A DNA stretch of 64,000 nt from Actinostola sp. cb2023 (Eukaryota; Cnidaria; Anthozoa; Actiniaria; Actinostolidae): contig JAUJYZ010000124.1 in assembly GCA_033675265.1 (NCBI GenBank), positions 87,926-151,925 on the forward strand, written 5' to 3'. The notes under the pieces were generated by a model. It saw only the letters and a list, made by a program, of their open reading frames with translations. It was not told the origin of the DNA and made no database searches. Positions 34,535-45,278 of the stretch are shown here, in pieces. Position 1 is the stretch's first letter, and each line of letters starts with the position of its first letter. The position numbers were made by a program, and so were the translations under genes.

Positions 34535-34636
34535 TACATCATAAAGAAGTAAGCATTTGCAACAAAATTATTGCGGAGGTTTCGCAAATCTCGCAGCATA
34601 ATTCGTCTTTACTTATTTATTATATTATTATTATTA

Positions 34637-35248
34637 CAGTGGAACCCCACCTAACGGACACCCCGGTATAACGGACACCCCGGTATAACGGACACCCCGG
34701 TATAATGAATGAATAAATGAATGAATAAACCTTTATTTAAACAGGGTTGTCCCTTCAGTGTATATAATACACTGTTATAGTTTTATAGGTCCCGGCGGAA
34801 AGATGATATATTTTCTGTTAAAAAGACCCTGTTATAACGGACACCCGTTATAATGGACAACGGCCACTTTTTTACAGCCCGAACAGCAAAATTTAATACA
34901 AAATCAACCCCGTTATAACGGACAGTTTGAGTACAATCTTTCGTCACACCATTGTTCGTGAAGATTTATTCCTGATTAGAGACGAATGGAAATTAATATT
35001 TGCAAGAGGATAAGAATTGTGTTAGAAAAAGAACAAAGTTTCACTTGTATTATCAAGGTTTTATGTTTTGATTTCATTTGAGACGTTTCAAATGTTGTGT
35101 TATTGATGCGTATGCTATAATAGGTTTCTATAAAATAAATTCAATAAAGAGTGACGTAATCTGTAAGAAATCCCGTTATAACGGACACCCCGTTATAACG
35201 GACACTTTCTCTGGTCCCTTTGGTGTCCGTTATAACGGGGTTCCACTG
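34637..35248. mobile_element. 612-bp pogo/Tigger-like MITE with subterminal CGTTATAACGGACACC repeats
   Basis: Terminal CAGTGGAACCCC and GGGGTTCCACTG are flanked by TA (34635-34636, 35249-35250). The motif GGTATAACGGACACCCC and CGTTATAACGGACA variants repeat about eight times, clustered at the ends. CAGTGGAACC termini with TA duplications are characteristic of pogo/Tigger-type elements. A LINE 3' tail with TGAATGAATAAA repeats (about 34704-34790) is nested inside. Confidence 0.8.
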
Positions 35249-35288
35249 TATCATTATTATATTAATAATGGTAATTGAACTGAGTAGA

Positions 35289-35330
35289 GTGCAATTTGGT
35301 CTGAAATCCGATTTCAGACCAAAATTGCAC
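35289..35330. repeat. 42-bp palindrome
   Basis: GTGCAATTTGGTCTGAAATC pairs with GATTTCAGACCAAAATTGCAC with almost no loop. Possibly a minimal MITE or cruciform. Confidence 0.7.
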
Positions 35331-35583
35331 GACACATACCCTGGTTCCAGAGGCTTTGTTAAGCTCTATAATACGATGTACACCGCTTGCGAGCTGCGAA
35401 GCTGGTTGCGGCCGTTACGAATCTCACTTTCATGCAGACACGTAATCAATGACAGCCATCAAACATGTACAATACATACATACATAAACTTTATTTAAAC
35501 ACGGAATCTCTTCATTACAAGAAAAAATGCTCTTCCAGAGAGCCGTGACATCTAAAAATAATAATAATTTGTATAATAAATAG

Positions 35584-35778
35584 TATACACCTGTTTTCAA
35601 AAACGTTGTCCTTTTACAAAATACAAAATAGTAAAATAGCAAAAAAGGAATTAATTAGAAACAAAAGAAATGCACTCAAGCTGAACTCTGGCTTATTGTT
35701 TCTCTAATGAATTCCTTTTTACTATTTTACTATTTTGCGTATTTTGTAAAAGGACAACGTTTTTGAAAACAGGTGTAT
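35584..35778. mobile_element. 195-bp hairpin MITE in LINE-2 3' region
   Basis: Arms of ~80 bp (TATACACCTGTTTTCAAAAA, CGTTGTCCTTTTACAAAATA, AATAGTAAAATAG) are almost perfectly inverted around a ~36-bp loop. TATA-rich edges prevent a certain target duplication. Confidence 0.75.
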
Positions 35779-35841
35779 ATATAAATAGAAAATATCAGAA
35801 TAGCTAGTAAAAATATTAATTCAAGTATTTAATGTGTTTAG

Positions 35842-36308
35842 TTTAAAGTGCTCCTAACCCCCTTTACAATTGTATTAAAAATTGAATGTTCATGAACTGA
35901 TTAGCCATAGGGTTAAGTGTTTTTTCATTTGAGCTTCGAATTTAGGAGTTATAGTTGTTTGAAATCTCGATATTTTAATTCGATGACGTCACACCGGGCT
36001 TTTTACCTAACTTATTTCATTGTTTTCAGTAGATCTCTTCCCCGATATGGGGGAAAATTTTATATGAAATCTATATAGTTTGTAAAAATATTTTTTAAGT
36101 TCAAAAATATTAATAATTTGCACAAGGGCGTTTTTGTATAATAAATGAAGCCCGGGGTGACGTCATCAGATTTGCATATCCAGATTTCAAACCTCCATAA
36201 CTCTTAAATGCAAGGTTCAAACAAAGAAAAAACTTAATCCTACAGCTGATCAGTTCATGTACATTCAATTTTTAATACAATTGTAAAAGGGGTTAGGAGC
36301 ACTTTAAC
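35842..36308. mobile_element. 467-bp MITE with ~150-bp TIRs, TAG duplication
   Basis: Ends TTTAAAGTGCTCCTAACCCC and inverted GTTAAAGTGCTCCTAACCCC continue matching inward through ACAATTGTATTAAAAATTGA and further. TAG lies on both sides (35839-35841, 36309-36311). Across the empty site LINE-2 reads ..AFKSALNTLNT-stop, a sensible C-terminus, supporting the 3-bp duplication. Confidence 0.8.
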
Positions 36309-36310
36309 TA

Positions 36311-37519
36311 GGGCAGATTTGAAAGCTTTCAAACTTGATTTATCTTTCACCTCTGTATGTTTCTTGTTCCAGGTAACAGATCCTCTATAGTTTAAAGTAC
36401 ATTTCCCAGCTTCAGTAATAGGTCTGGGAATGTGAAGACTGTTTTTTTGAGTTTCTTAAATTATGTGAATGTATATTTGAAGTATTATTAAATATATTTT
36501 TCAGATAACCTGGAGTAAGATCATTTTGTATTTTGTACATCATAGTGGCTAGTTGATTAGCTCTCCTAAGATGAAGTCTATCCCAGCCAAGGTCATCCAA
36601 TAACTCCTCAAAATGTTTATCATTAATATTTGGAAAGGATATGATTTTAGCAGCTCTGTTTTGTAGTTTTTGGAGTTTGTCTGATAGGCCCTTACCGATG
36701 GTCCCCCATACAGTAGAACAGTAATCAAGGTATGGAAGTATTTTAATACTTAAAAGGCCCTATAGAGATACACTCTAGTTTCAAAAGGAATAACAGGAGG
36801 AATGACTCGTTTTAGAACTGCTAGTCCTGCAGAAATTTTCTTAGAAATAGTGTCAATATGCGAGTACCAGTTTAGGTTTTCGTCTAGTTGAATTCCGAGG
36901 GATCTATAGACTGTTTCCCTTTTTAACTGTACATTATTTATTTCGACTTTAAAATCTTGATGTACTTGAGAAAGCTTGAACGAGCTTCCAATCAACATAA
37001 ATTTAGATTTTTTAACATTGAGAGTTAATTTATTAGCATTTAACCAGGTTTGAATGGTGTTTAAGTCCTGGTTCATTTGGCATTGTAGAGCAAAAGAGTC
37101 CTGTGATGCCAATGACAGAGTGGTGTCATCGGCGTACATTCTCGGTTTACTGTACAAATGACAAGCGGGGAGGTCATTTATGTATATGGTAAATAACAAA
37201 GGGCCCAGTATAGATCCCTGAGGAATGCCATAGTTTAGAGTACAATAGTAATTTGAGAGTGTCCCATTTGCCAAGGTTTTCTGTTTACGTTCGGTGAGAT
37301 AGGATGTAAACCAGTCTAAGGAGTTTGGCTTAATACCATAAAGTTTCAATTTCTCCAGCAATATCTGATGGTCCAGGGAATCGAAAGCTTTTTTCAGATC
37401 CACAAAGATCACACCGTTTAAGAAACTGTTGTCAATATTTTTGAACCATTCGTTTGTTTCTTCTAACAAACAGGTTTCCACAGAAAACCCTGGCCTGAAA
37501 CCAGATTGAGACTCAGTTA
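36311..37519 (-). pseudogene. LINE-2 reverse transcriptase, partial
   Basis: SGFRPGFSVET, VDLKKAFDSLDHQ (motif A Asp), GIPQGSILGPLLF (motif B), YADDT (motif C) and LNVKKSKFMLIG are intact in 36750-37519. A frameshift near 36750 moves the continuation into the frame giving LPYLDYCSTVWG, LDDLGWDRLHLRR and LNYRGSVTWN. The endonuclease and ORF1 are missing. Confidence 0.85.
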
Positions 37520-37848
37520 AGGTGGCTCCGTCGAAATTCCAAACGCATTCGTCTGAAATAAAACTTCGGCCATAACTTTTTTAATATTCGCATGATGGAC
37601 TATCAGACTTGGAGAAAGTTGAAGCTATTATTTGGCAATATTACAACATAATTCGATTTCCCTTTCCACAAATATTCTTAGTGATATCGGAGCTACAGTG
37701 GACCTTGTTCTCGCTACTTAAACACGCTCATAAAAAAAACTCCGATATTTTTGCGTAAAAGTTTGTAAATCGTATTCAATTGACTTGGTGAATATCCTAT
37801 CTAAGTTTCAGCAAAATCGGCGAAACCAAAATCAACTGGTTATGTATT
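37520..37848. other. Unassigned stretch between LINE-2 and BEL D
   Basis: No gene. The sequence begins abruptly after the LINE-2 truncation point and ends at the cut gag of BEL D. It may be a fragment of an unknown repeat. Confidence 0.35.
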
Positions 37849-38526
37849 TTAGTCATGAATTTGATTTTGTGTCTCGATCATCTCTTTATCCCTTTCTTCT
37901 CGATCAAGAATCTTAAGTTGATTTCTCAGCTTTGCACTCTCCTCATCAGCTCTCTCCAGTTCTTGATCAATTGTGATACTCCATTGACTTACGTCTTCTT
38001 CGCTTTCTCCCTTGCCGAATTTGTTCTCCTCGATTGCCTCTTTCAACTCATTGATTGCTGTGACTGTCCCGGCAATCGATGCAAGTTGTCTCTCTGAAGT
38101 TTGACGATCGCCTTTTGAGATGACTTCATCCGTTTTGTGCAGTCTAAACTTAAGTGTTCTGATTTTACTCTCTAAGTCAGCCAGTTGTTTCTCCGTCATG
38201 TTGAAATCAGTTCATGAATCACCAACTATTCACCGTCCCTTCGTGGTCGCCACTGTCGAAAACGCCAAACGAGATACTGCTAGACGTCTCCTGGTTACTC
38301 ACTTCACTTTATTCACGTTAGATTTGTGTTACAGTCCCAGATTTTGAATCGCTAAGCTCTCGGTCACTTGACTAACTCTCTCTTAGTTACACACCACATG
38401 TAAAAATACTCAGTCTGGTAACTCGTATTACACACTCACGGACACACCCATATCCGCCACGCACTGCACGACCTTATATTTATAATCTTATAATCACTGA
38501 ATCTAATTAAAATACGGTTGCCGACA
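37849..38526 (-). mobile_element. BEL element D: orphan 5' end (LTR, primer site, start of gag)
   Basis: A 273-bp LTR at 38254-38526 (TGTCGAAAAC...GCCGACA on the plus strand, so TG...CA on the coding strand) is followed after one base by the same 18-bp tRNA-Arg primer site as BEL A (38235-38252). The first ~117 codons of gag run from 38199 (MTEKQLADLESKIRTLKFRL, a coiled coil) and are cut off at about 37849. No matching 3' LTR or pol exists in the window. Confidence 0.8.
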
Positions 38527-38811
38527 ATGCAATCTTGAAAAGTTATAGTGATTTGAAATTACAAAGATTTGTACCAGAAACCGGACTTTGGCCCTAGATG
38601 CCTCGTTTCCATGTATTTTGCACCTTTCAAACGCTTATTACTTGATGATAGTTTCATTTTTATTAATGCACTTTTGGGGGTAAATACTAAACTGTCGATG
38701 GTCTTTCAATCTATTGATTTACCTTTACTTAACTCGTTATTCTTTCAGTTTTTGCAAATATATACAAAGTACAGAAATCGAGTATTGCGTAAGGTCTATA
38801 AATAAATAAAT
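38527..38811 (+). other. Unassigned stretch with a 78-codon ORF
   Basis: The plus-strand ORF 38569-38805 (MYQKPDFGPRCLVS...) has no recognised domain. It sits between BEL D and the BEL B target site. AAATAAATAAATATT follows, reminiscent of a retroposon tail. I make no functional claim. Confidence 0.3.
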
Positions 38812-38816
38812 ATTAT

Positions 38817-39174
38817 TGTGATCGCAGCGACTCTTGACGAACTTGATTTCGTGTCGCGGCTGGATTTGAGTTTGGTTGGGATTGATTTTACCGAATAGAG
38901 CCAGCCTTTATTTGACTTTTATTCTTATCGTAAACTGTGAATACAATAACTACAATATAGGTCTTAATTATTACATGGCATACATAAGGTTCTAATTCTA
39001 TGATAAATCATACATAACTTGGTAATTACAATCAATTATCTAGCAGTAAAGAACTGAATCATCTAAACAATCAAAGGAGTACTTGACATTAATACTTGGA
39101 CTTACTTATGGTTTGCTACGTTCGCACGTGTACGTGGGGGTAACATGATACGAGTATGATTACAATGGGACCTT
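38817..39174 (-). repeat. 3' LTR of BEL B, shortened
   Basis: TGTGATCGCAGCGACTCTTG onward aligns to 43818 and after. It lacks ~72 bp present in the other LTR (around the TGTCCCACGTATCCACGAAG segment at 44586) and its inner edge is fused to the integrase reading frame, which stops in LTR sequence at 39160. Confidence 0.82.
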
Positions 39175-40295
39175 GAATAGCACACTGTATCTTTTGACTT
39201 CTTTTCTGCCATTCTTAATTATCCACGGCCCAAAGTAGTCAACCGCACAATTGGTAAAAGGTGGAGCAGGTTCCAAACGATCTTCTGGCAGGTCAGACAT
39301 CTTCTGCTCCTGAAGTGCATCTCGAAGTCTGCGGTATGTGACGCAGTTGGAGATGTAGATGCCTACTGCACTCGATCCACCAACAACCCAGAAACCGTTG
39401 AACCTTACTTCATTCAGCGTTAGACTGCGGCCTTGATGTTGCATCCTTTCGTGATAGTGCTTTATTATAAGAGTAGAAATATGAGCCTTTCTTGGTAAGA
39501 TGGCGGGAAACTTGGAGGTGTCGGACAGGGTAGCGCGTCTTAGGAGACCACCAACACGAAGGATCCCACCAGAGTCGACGTATGGATCGAGCTTGTAGAG
39601 GGGGCTCGATGTCTTGGCATGACGTTCTCTTTGTGTGGCGTTCTCCCTTTCGTCAGGACAAGTCTTTCTTCTAACCATCTTTAACGAAGCAAACTCATCC
39701 TTAAATGAGTTTCTCTGTACCGCCTGTATGATTAAGCCTTCGGCTCGCTCCATCTCTTGAACAGTTATGGGTAGATAGCTTGATTCGTTGTTTCTCTTTG
39801 AGACCTTGACTTCAGCGACTCGCATAGATTCCTGAGCTCCTTTCTTCTTAACTATCTCTTTAAGTTTCTGTACGTATCGAATGCACAGAGCAATTGCTCT
39901 CTTTGCCCGGTGCCAATCAGAGAAGCACTCCAAACGGACGAGCATTGCGTCCTCTTCTTCTGAACTGGACGATGCAGTTGCCATGACAACAGCTTTCTGT
40001 TGAGATTATCTGCTAGATTCGACTCTGTGTTGACGTATCTCCATTGGTCGATCGAGGTCAAATCTTGGATTTGTTGTACACGATTGGCTACAAAAATGTG
40101 GAATCTCCTTGAGTTGTTTGCGATGTATCCTAAGACGACCATGCTGTCGGTCCAGAATACTTCCTTGACGTTGTCAATGGGCAGTTCTCTTCGCAACTGC
40201 TCACTGACCCTTGCTGAAACAACAGCAGCGGTAAGTTCCAATCTTGGTACTGTAACTTGCTTTAAGGGGGTTGCCCTTGCTTTACCAATGATCAA
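39160..40295 (-). pseudogene. BEL B pol: RNase H and truncated integrase
   Basis: RNase H part: VPRLELTAAVVSARVSE, FWTDSMVVLGYI, FVANRVQQIQ. After a frameshift near 39900 the frame gives LYKLDPYVDSGGILRVGG, the integrase zinc module HYHERMQHQG and a C-x-T-Y where CVTC is normal (one zinc-binding Cys replaced), and AVDYFGPW with the first catalytic Asp. The protein ends in LTR sequence after RYSVLF, so the second Asp and the Glu are gone. Confidence 0.85.
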
Positions 40296-40541
40296 GGAAC
40301 AATGGATTTATTCAAAGGTATTCTCTTGTCGAAGGTAAGAGCACTGTCCGTAGCCCTTGGTGCTGGCGTCGGAGAAATGATGAAGTTCTGCTCTTACTAC
40401 TTGACCAAAATCTTCTGGTTTATAACATCTTGGGATGGAGAATTTCTCTAACACCTGTAGCTCGGTTCTCCATTGTTCCCATCGTGACTTTACTTGCTCA
40501 GAGACTGAATCATCCCAATCTGCATTTTCTTTACAGAGTTC

Positions 40542-41788
40542 CTATAATATCTTCTTACCGTCTAACAGTAACGGAGCGACAAAACCCAGAGGGTCGAAGA
40601 TGGAGCTGATTGTGGAGAGGATACCTCTTCTTGTGCATGGAAGATCCTTGAGGGTGATCCGAAACTCAAATGTGTCTGCCTCTATACACCATTGCACACC
40701 AAGTGCACGCTCCATTGGCAATGCATCATGGTCCAGATCTAAGTGCTTGATTTCTTCAGCTCTGTCTTCTACCGGAATTTGCTCTATTACTTCCTTCTTG
40801 TTGGATGTAAACTTGTGGAGGTTAAAACCTCCTAACTTGCACATTTCTTTGATCCCGTTGATCAGTTCTGTAGCTTCGTCTACAGAAGGCACTGACTTCA
40901 GTCCGTCGTCCACGCAGAAATCTTTACGAAGGAATTCTGCTGGTGTAGAGCCGATATATTCTTCATTATCGTCAGCAGTTGTCTTCAAGGCAAAGTTAGA
41001 ACAATCGGGGGATGATGCAGCCCCAAACAGATGGACTGTCATTCTGTATTCTTGTGGTTCCATTGACGTGTCGCCATCCTCCCACCAAAGGAAGCGCAAC
41101 AAGTCCCGACAATTTTCTGTAACTTTGACTTGGTAGAACATAGCTTCGATGTTGCACATTATAGCGACAGGTTCCTTGCGAAACCTGCACAAAACTCCCG
41201 TCAAGTTCTTAGTAAGGTCTGGGCCTTGTAGAAGATGCTTGTTTAACGACTCACCATTGTACTCTGCGGAACAGTCAAAAACTACTCGAATCTTCCCTGG
41301 CTTCTTAGGATGGTAATCTCCGTGATGAGGGATGTACCAGACATGATTATCATCGGGCTTGTGCGTGGAATCAGATTTGACTTGAGGTACCTTCTCCGCA
41401 TATCCACTCTTTATTACTTTATCCATAAAGGCAGCACATAGTGATCTCTGTATTGACTGTCAGCCTTTAGTTTTCTCTTTAGTTGCAGTAAGCGTCGTAA
41501 GACAACTTCACGATTGTTTGGTAACTTAACACTTGGATCTCTCAGGGGTAAGGGCATGTCGTAGTGACCGTCGATGTCATGGCGAATTCCTTCCTTGACC
41601 TTTGCTAAGAACTTACGATCATCTTGCGGGAGCGCTACCGACTTGTTGGTGTTTGCTTCAGAGAAATCTTGATCAAACATTCGTTTAACTTGAAATGGGT
41701 TCACCACTTCTTTTGTCTGTGTGCACGACAAAGCAAGTTTTGGTACGGTCTGGAGATCCAACTTCTTGGGCTGACAACGTGGTGACAT
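40542..41788 (-). pseudogene. BEL B pol: reverse transcriptase with altered motif A
   Basis: 41414-41788 covers the stretch upstream of RT (KLPNNREVVLRRLLQLKRKL), and 40542-41426 covers RT, out of frame with it. KIRVVFDCSAEYNGESLN, VTVHLFG-type MTVHLFGAASS and FCVDDGL (motif C) are normal. Motif A reads VAIMCNIEAMF, with Asn where A and C have the catalytic Asp (CDIKEMY, CDVEQMF). An active enzyme needs that Asp. Confidence 0.87.
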
Positions 41789-41812
41789 ACGCCATCAGTT
41801 TCGGCTTCTGAC

Positions 41813-42785
41813 TCATCTGATAGCTCCTTTACTTGGGTTACCGGGCCTAGTATACACCATCCAAGCAAGGTTCTGATATCGCCTAGAATGACTTCTCTTG
41901 GTTTGATAGCCTTGGGGCAATTGCATCCAATTAATAGGCCGACATCTATTACTCTGGTAGGGTGGTAACTTATCCGCGATCTTCTTAAAGTGTGGCCATA
42001 AGTTAGCTGTTTCTCGTCTTGGTATCTGATTCCGCATTGAAGGAATGTAATCCCGAGAATACGTCTTTGGCAAAGGAACGTTTACTGCTTTGTCGAATCC
42101 TTCTACCACTAAACCATCAACCCTTTGGACAGGAATTTCTACTTTTCCGTGCATGGTGTAGAGGTTCAGCTTGATTTCAGTACCGCTGACTCCAAGCGCT
42201 TCGAGTGTTGATGTCCTAACGAAGGTTGTGTCGCTAGCGTCATCTAGGAGGGCATACACCAGTACTTCATGCTGTGGATTGTCCTTGTGGTGCAGCCAGA
42301 CAGGAACGATCATCGAGTTGATCACGTGGTTCTCTAGGCTAGCGGAGTTGCAAGTGTTAGCGCAGTTGCTAACATGTACGACCCTTTCGTTGTCTTCCTT
42401 TGCGTTTGCTTCCCTTTTCGGTTCTTCAACATTCTCAGAGTCTTGATGGAGGGCTGTAGGATGGCGCTTATCACACTCTTTACATGTAAGCCTCGAAGTA
42501 CAGTTCCTTGAATGATGATCATTGCCATAACAGCCGAAGCAGAGTCTTTTGTTCCTTACAAACTTTACTCGATCCTCTATACTATTGTCCTTAAATTCTT
42601 GACAATCATCAAGAGGGTGATTCTTTGAACAAAATGGACATTGAGAGACATTGACTCCTTCATCTTCTCTTGTGGCTGACGTTGATGTGTAATGCGTGAA
42701 TGAATTTTCATTATCTGTCACATTGTCTTCTTCTAAGATTTTATTAAGAGTTGACGCTTCAGCGTTAGCTAGAGCGAGTTCTTTC
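41813..42785 (-). pseudogene. BEL B: gag-pol junction, zinc knuckles and DUF1758 protease
   Basis: CPFCSKNHPLDDC and CFGCYGNDHHSRNC then CKECDKRH are the zinc knuckles; VYALLDDASDTTFVRTSTLE is the protease active-site region, with Ala where A has Gly. The helical stretch LALANAEASTLNKILEED lies directly upstream. The DUF1759 capsid-like region expected between it and the knuckles is not visible, so an internal gag deletion is likely. Confidence 0.82.
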
Positions 42786-43732
42786 TTAATTTACAATTTC
42801 CTTATTTCTGCATCCTGATCGAGAATGTTCAATTCTACTTCTAGTCTTGCAGTCTTGGCTGCAGCTTCTAACTTCATCGCGAGTTGGAGGATCGAGAGGA
42901 TCGAGAAGATCGAGAGGATCGAGAGGATCGAGAGGATCGAGAGGATCGAGAGGATCGAGAGGATCGAGAGGATCGAGAGGATCGAGAGGATCGAGAGGAT
43001 CGAGAGGATCGAAAGGATCGAGAAGGATCGAGAGGATCGAGAGGATCGAGAGGATCGAGAGGATCGAGAGGATCGAGAGGATCGAGAGGATCGAGAGGAT
43101 CGAGAGGATCGAGAGGATCGAGAGGATCGAGAGGATCGAGAGGATCGAGAGGATGCTACTGATGACCTTGTTGTGCTTCTCTTCTTCGAAGAAATTTCTA
43201 ACGGATTCAGATTTCTGCGATCCTTTTTCTATCCCTTGTATTCTGTCGCACAACCTCATTCTGCATTGGGTGGATTCACATTCTCGAATATCGAAATCTC
43301 GATACAAATTCTGCCTCTCTTCGTCGGTCTCCATGAGCTTATACAAGGCAGAATGTGCTTCGTGGAATCCTTCCCTTACCTTGTCAAGATTCTCTCTTTC
43401 ATTCTCCAATGACTGAACATCTTCTATTCCTTCGTTTAATGATGTACAGATTGCCTTTACTTTTTTTGATAAATTTGAGTGTGCCGTGTTTCTATTACGA
43501 GTTAAGATATCAATCTTATATTCCTTGCCCTTTACAGTGAGTTTCCGGTCACGTGACTCTCGTTGATCCACATCGACTTCCGGTCTCGACGATGGCGTGT
43601 TTCGCAACTCGCTTCCTCACGTGCCTCGCTATCTTCGCCTTCACGTGGCAGCGATGGAAATTCATTCTCGTTTACGATATTTTCAATCAGTTCCTTAGAA
43701 TTATCTTTAGTACTATCGGTCATGCTTGTTTA
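42786..43732 (-). pseudogene. BEL B gag N-terminal region disrupted by a 9-bp expansion
   Basis: The start (MTDSTKDNSKELIENIVNEN) and the coiled-coil body (KAICTSLNEGIEDVQSLENE, NLYRDFDIRECESTQCRMRL) are recognisable. A frameshift lies near 43560. At 42886-43156 the frame enters the 9-bp repeat as SIL-SIL, flips to DPL-DPL at a one-base slip near 43025 and leaves in the wrong frame. The intended continuation (MKLEAAAKTARLEVELNILD) can be read in another frame. Confidence 0.8.
42886..43156. repeat. 9-bp minisatellite (ATCGAGAGG)n, about 29 units
   Basis: Almost uniform GGATCGAGA units with two variants (GAAGATCGAG near 42906 and GATCGAAAGGATCGAGAAGG near 43010-43030). All three frames on both strands are open because the unit contains no stop and is a multiple of three, which explains the long ORFs of RIE, GSR, EDR, SIL and DPL repeats. 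Confidence 0.95.
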
Positions 43733-43817
43733 TGTACGATATGTACCATTTCCTTGACTTAATTTGAACTTGAGATTCGATATGTCCTTTCGAACGAAGA
43801 TGGTGGAGTTATTTTAC

Positions 43818-44792
43818 TGTGATCGCAGCGACTCTTGACGAACTTTTTCGTGTCGCGGCTGGATTTGAGTTTGGTTGGGATTGATTTTACCGAATAGAGC
43901 CGGTTTTTATTTGACTTTTATTCTTATCGTAAACTGTGAATACAATAACTAGGTCTTAATAAGCCAGTTCACGCTGTCGGCCGCCATTTTGAATTGGGGC
44001 AAACGCGGCAAAATTGATAGAAATCTGGATCACTTTGACTTGCCGTAACTCCGCTCGATTTCGTTGGATTTTCAAAATTTAAACTTCGATAATCAGCAGG
44101 CATGCATATGAAATGTTGAAGTGAAAATAAGACCAATGTAGGTGTTTTACTACCTTTTACGAGTCAATCTTCTTTTTCACGAATGGATCTTAAAATTTCG
44201 AGCTAATTTGCATATTCACGTGCCGAACGTTTTATTTTGAAAACAAAAATCTTTTTTTCTCGATTTGTAGCCTTCCAATACCCATCATATTATAGGACAT
44301 CAATAACAAAGAACACATCTTTTCTAAAATGGTAAGTTTTTAAAAATCCAACGAAATCGAGCGGAGTTACGGCAAGTCAAAGTGATCCAGATTTCTATCA
44401 ATTTTGCCGAGTTTGCCCCAATTCAAAATGGCGGCCGACAGCGTGAACTGGCTTATTATTACATGGCATACATAAGGTTCTAATTCTATGATAAATCATA
44501 CATAACTTGGTAATTACAATCAATTATCTAGCAGTAAAGAACTGAATCATCTAAACAATCAAAAGGGTACATGTACTTACATAACTGTCCCACGTATCCA
44601 CGAAGGTATAGGACGAACTTATACTTGAACTTATTGGCTTACTTGACATTAATACTTGGACTTACTTATGGATTGCTACGTTCGCACGTGTACGTGGGGG
44701 TAACATGCATGATACGAGTATGATTACAATGGGACCTTGTTAGGCAACAAAACAAACAAATAACAAAGGAAGCCCGTATAGCGTCCTTTACA
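43818..44792 (-). repeat. 5' LTR of BEL B, carrying a MITE
   Basis: About 479 bp without the nested 494-bp MITE. Shares TGTGATCGCAGCGACTCTTG at one end with 38817. The other end is placed at GCGTCCTTTACA because ATTAT follows, matching the left flank; this edge is inferred. The sequence after it on the coding strand (GTAAAATAACTCCACC) does not match the tRNA-Arg primer site of A and D. Confidence 0.75.
43961..44454. mobile_element. 494-bp MITE inside the BEL B 5' LTR
   Basis: Ends AAGCCAGTTCACGCTGTCGG and inverted GCGTGAACTGGCTT, with ~100-bp TIRs including AATCTGGATCACTTTGACTT and CCAACGAAATCGAG. The other LTR of the same element provides the empty site: GGTCTTAATTATTACATGG there, against GGTCTTAAT, MITE, ATTATTACATGG here, giving an AT duplication. 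A one-ended relative lies at 1079-1176. Confidence 0.88.
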
Positions 44793-45278
44793 ATTATTAT
44801 TATTATTAATATTATTAGATATAGCAATGAATATCTTCTGGTTATCATTCCTATTATAGAATGATTACAGTCAGTCAACATTGACTCGTTTCTTCCCATA
44901 TTTTGTATCATTGTCATCATTGTTGTCCAAGTTTTTTAACTAAATAGGAATGCAATGATTGATTTGGTGCCAGTTCACATGAAGGAACAACTAATGCTAC
45001 ATCCATGGAGAGTTGTCAACACTTCATAGAATCCTGTGGATCCCCTGGGTACTGTATACACAAAAGCAATTTGTTGCCTGAAATAAGACTCAATACTCCC
45101 CAAACAAATAAGCATAAGTCGAGCCATTTTGAAAATTTAATCTCACTTCATTGCACACTTGTCGAAGTATGGTTCTCAAATGGAGATGTACCCAAGAAAT
45201 TCATATACACACAATAGAAACAGTTTATTGGAAGATTTAGTGATGTCACAGTGTTCTGCGCAATTATGGGAGATCTAT
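44793..45278. other. ATT microsatellite and unassigned sequence
   Basis: ATTATT repeats at about 44793-44816, then no recognised gene. The 70-codon plus ORF 45005-45217 has no identifiable motif. Confidence 0.4.

Larger units (their letters stand above)
35470..37519 (-). mobile_element. LINE-2: 5'-truncated CR1/L2-like retrotransposon with two nested MITEs
   Basis: Contains the RT from the SGFRPGFSVET finger region onward, a C-terminal domain and a 3' end near 35470 with AATAAAGTTTATGTATGTATG-like simple tail (minus strand). 5' truncation at about 37519 is typical of LINE retrotransposition. Two MITEs split its 3' part. Confidence 0.8.
38817..44792 (-). mobile_element. BEL/Pao LTR retrotransposon B (internally deleted, with nested MITE)
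   Basis: Minus-strand element with 5' LTR 43818-44792 (split by a MITE) and a shortened 3' LTR 38817-39174. Candidate target duplication ATTAT (38812-38816, 44793-44797), though the right copy lies in an ATT repeat. Gag, zinc knuckles, protease, RT, RNase H and part of integrase are present. The rest of integrase, DUF5641, the 3' UTR and the first ~50 bp of the 3' LTR are deleted. Confidence 0.88.

Noticed and set aside
42825..43416. Plus-strand ORFs with RIE, GSR and EDR repeats
   Set aside because: The 9-bp unit has no stop in any frame; they are shadows of BEL B gag.
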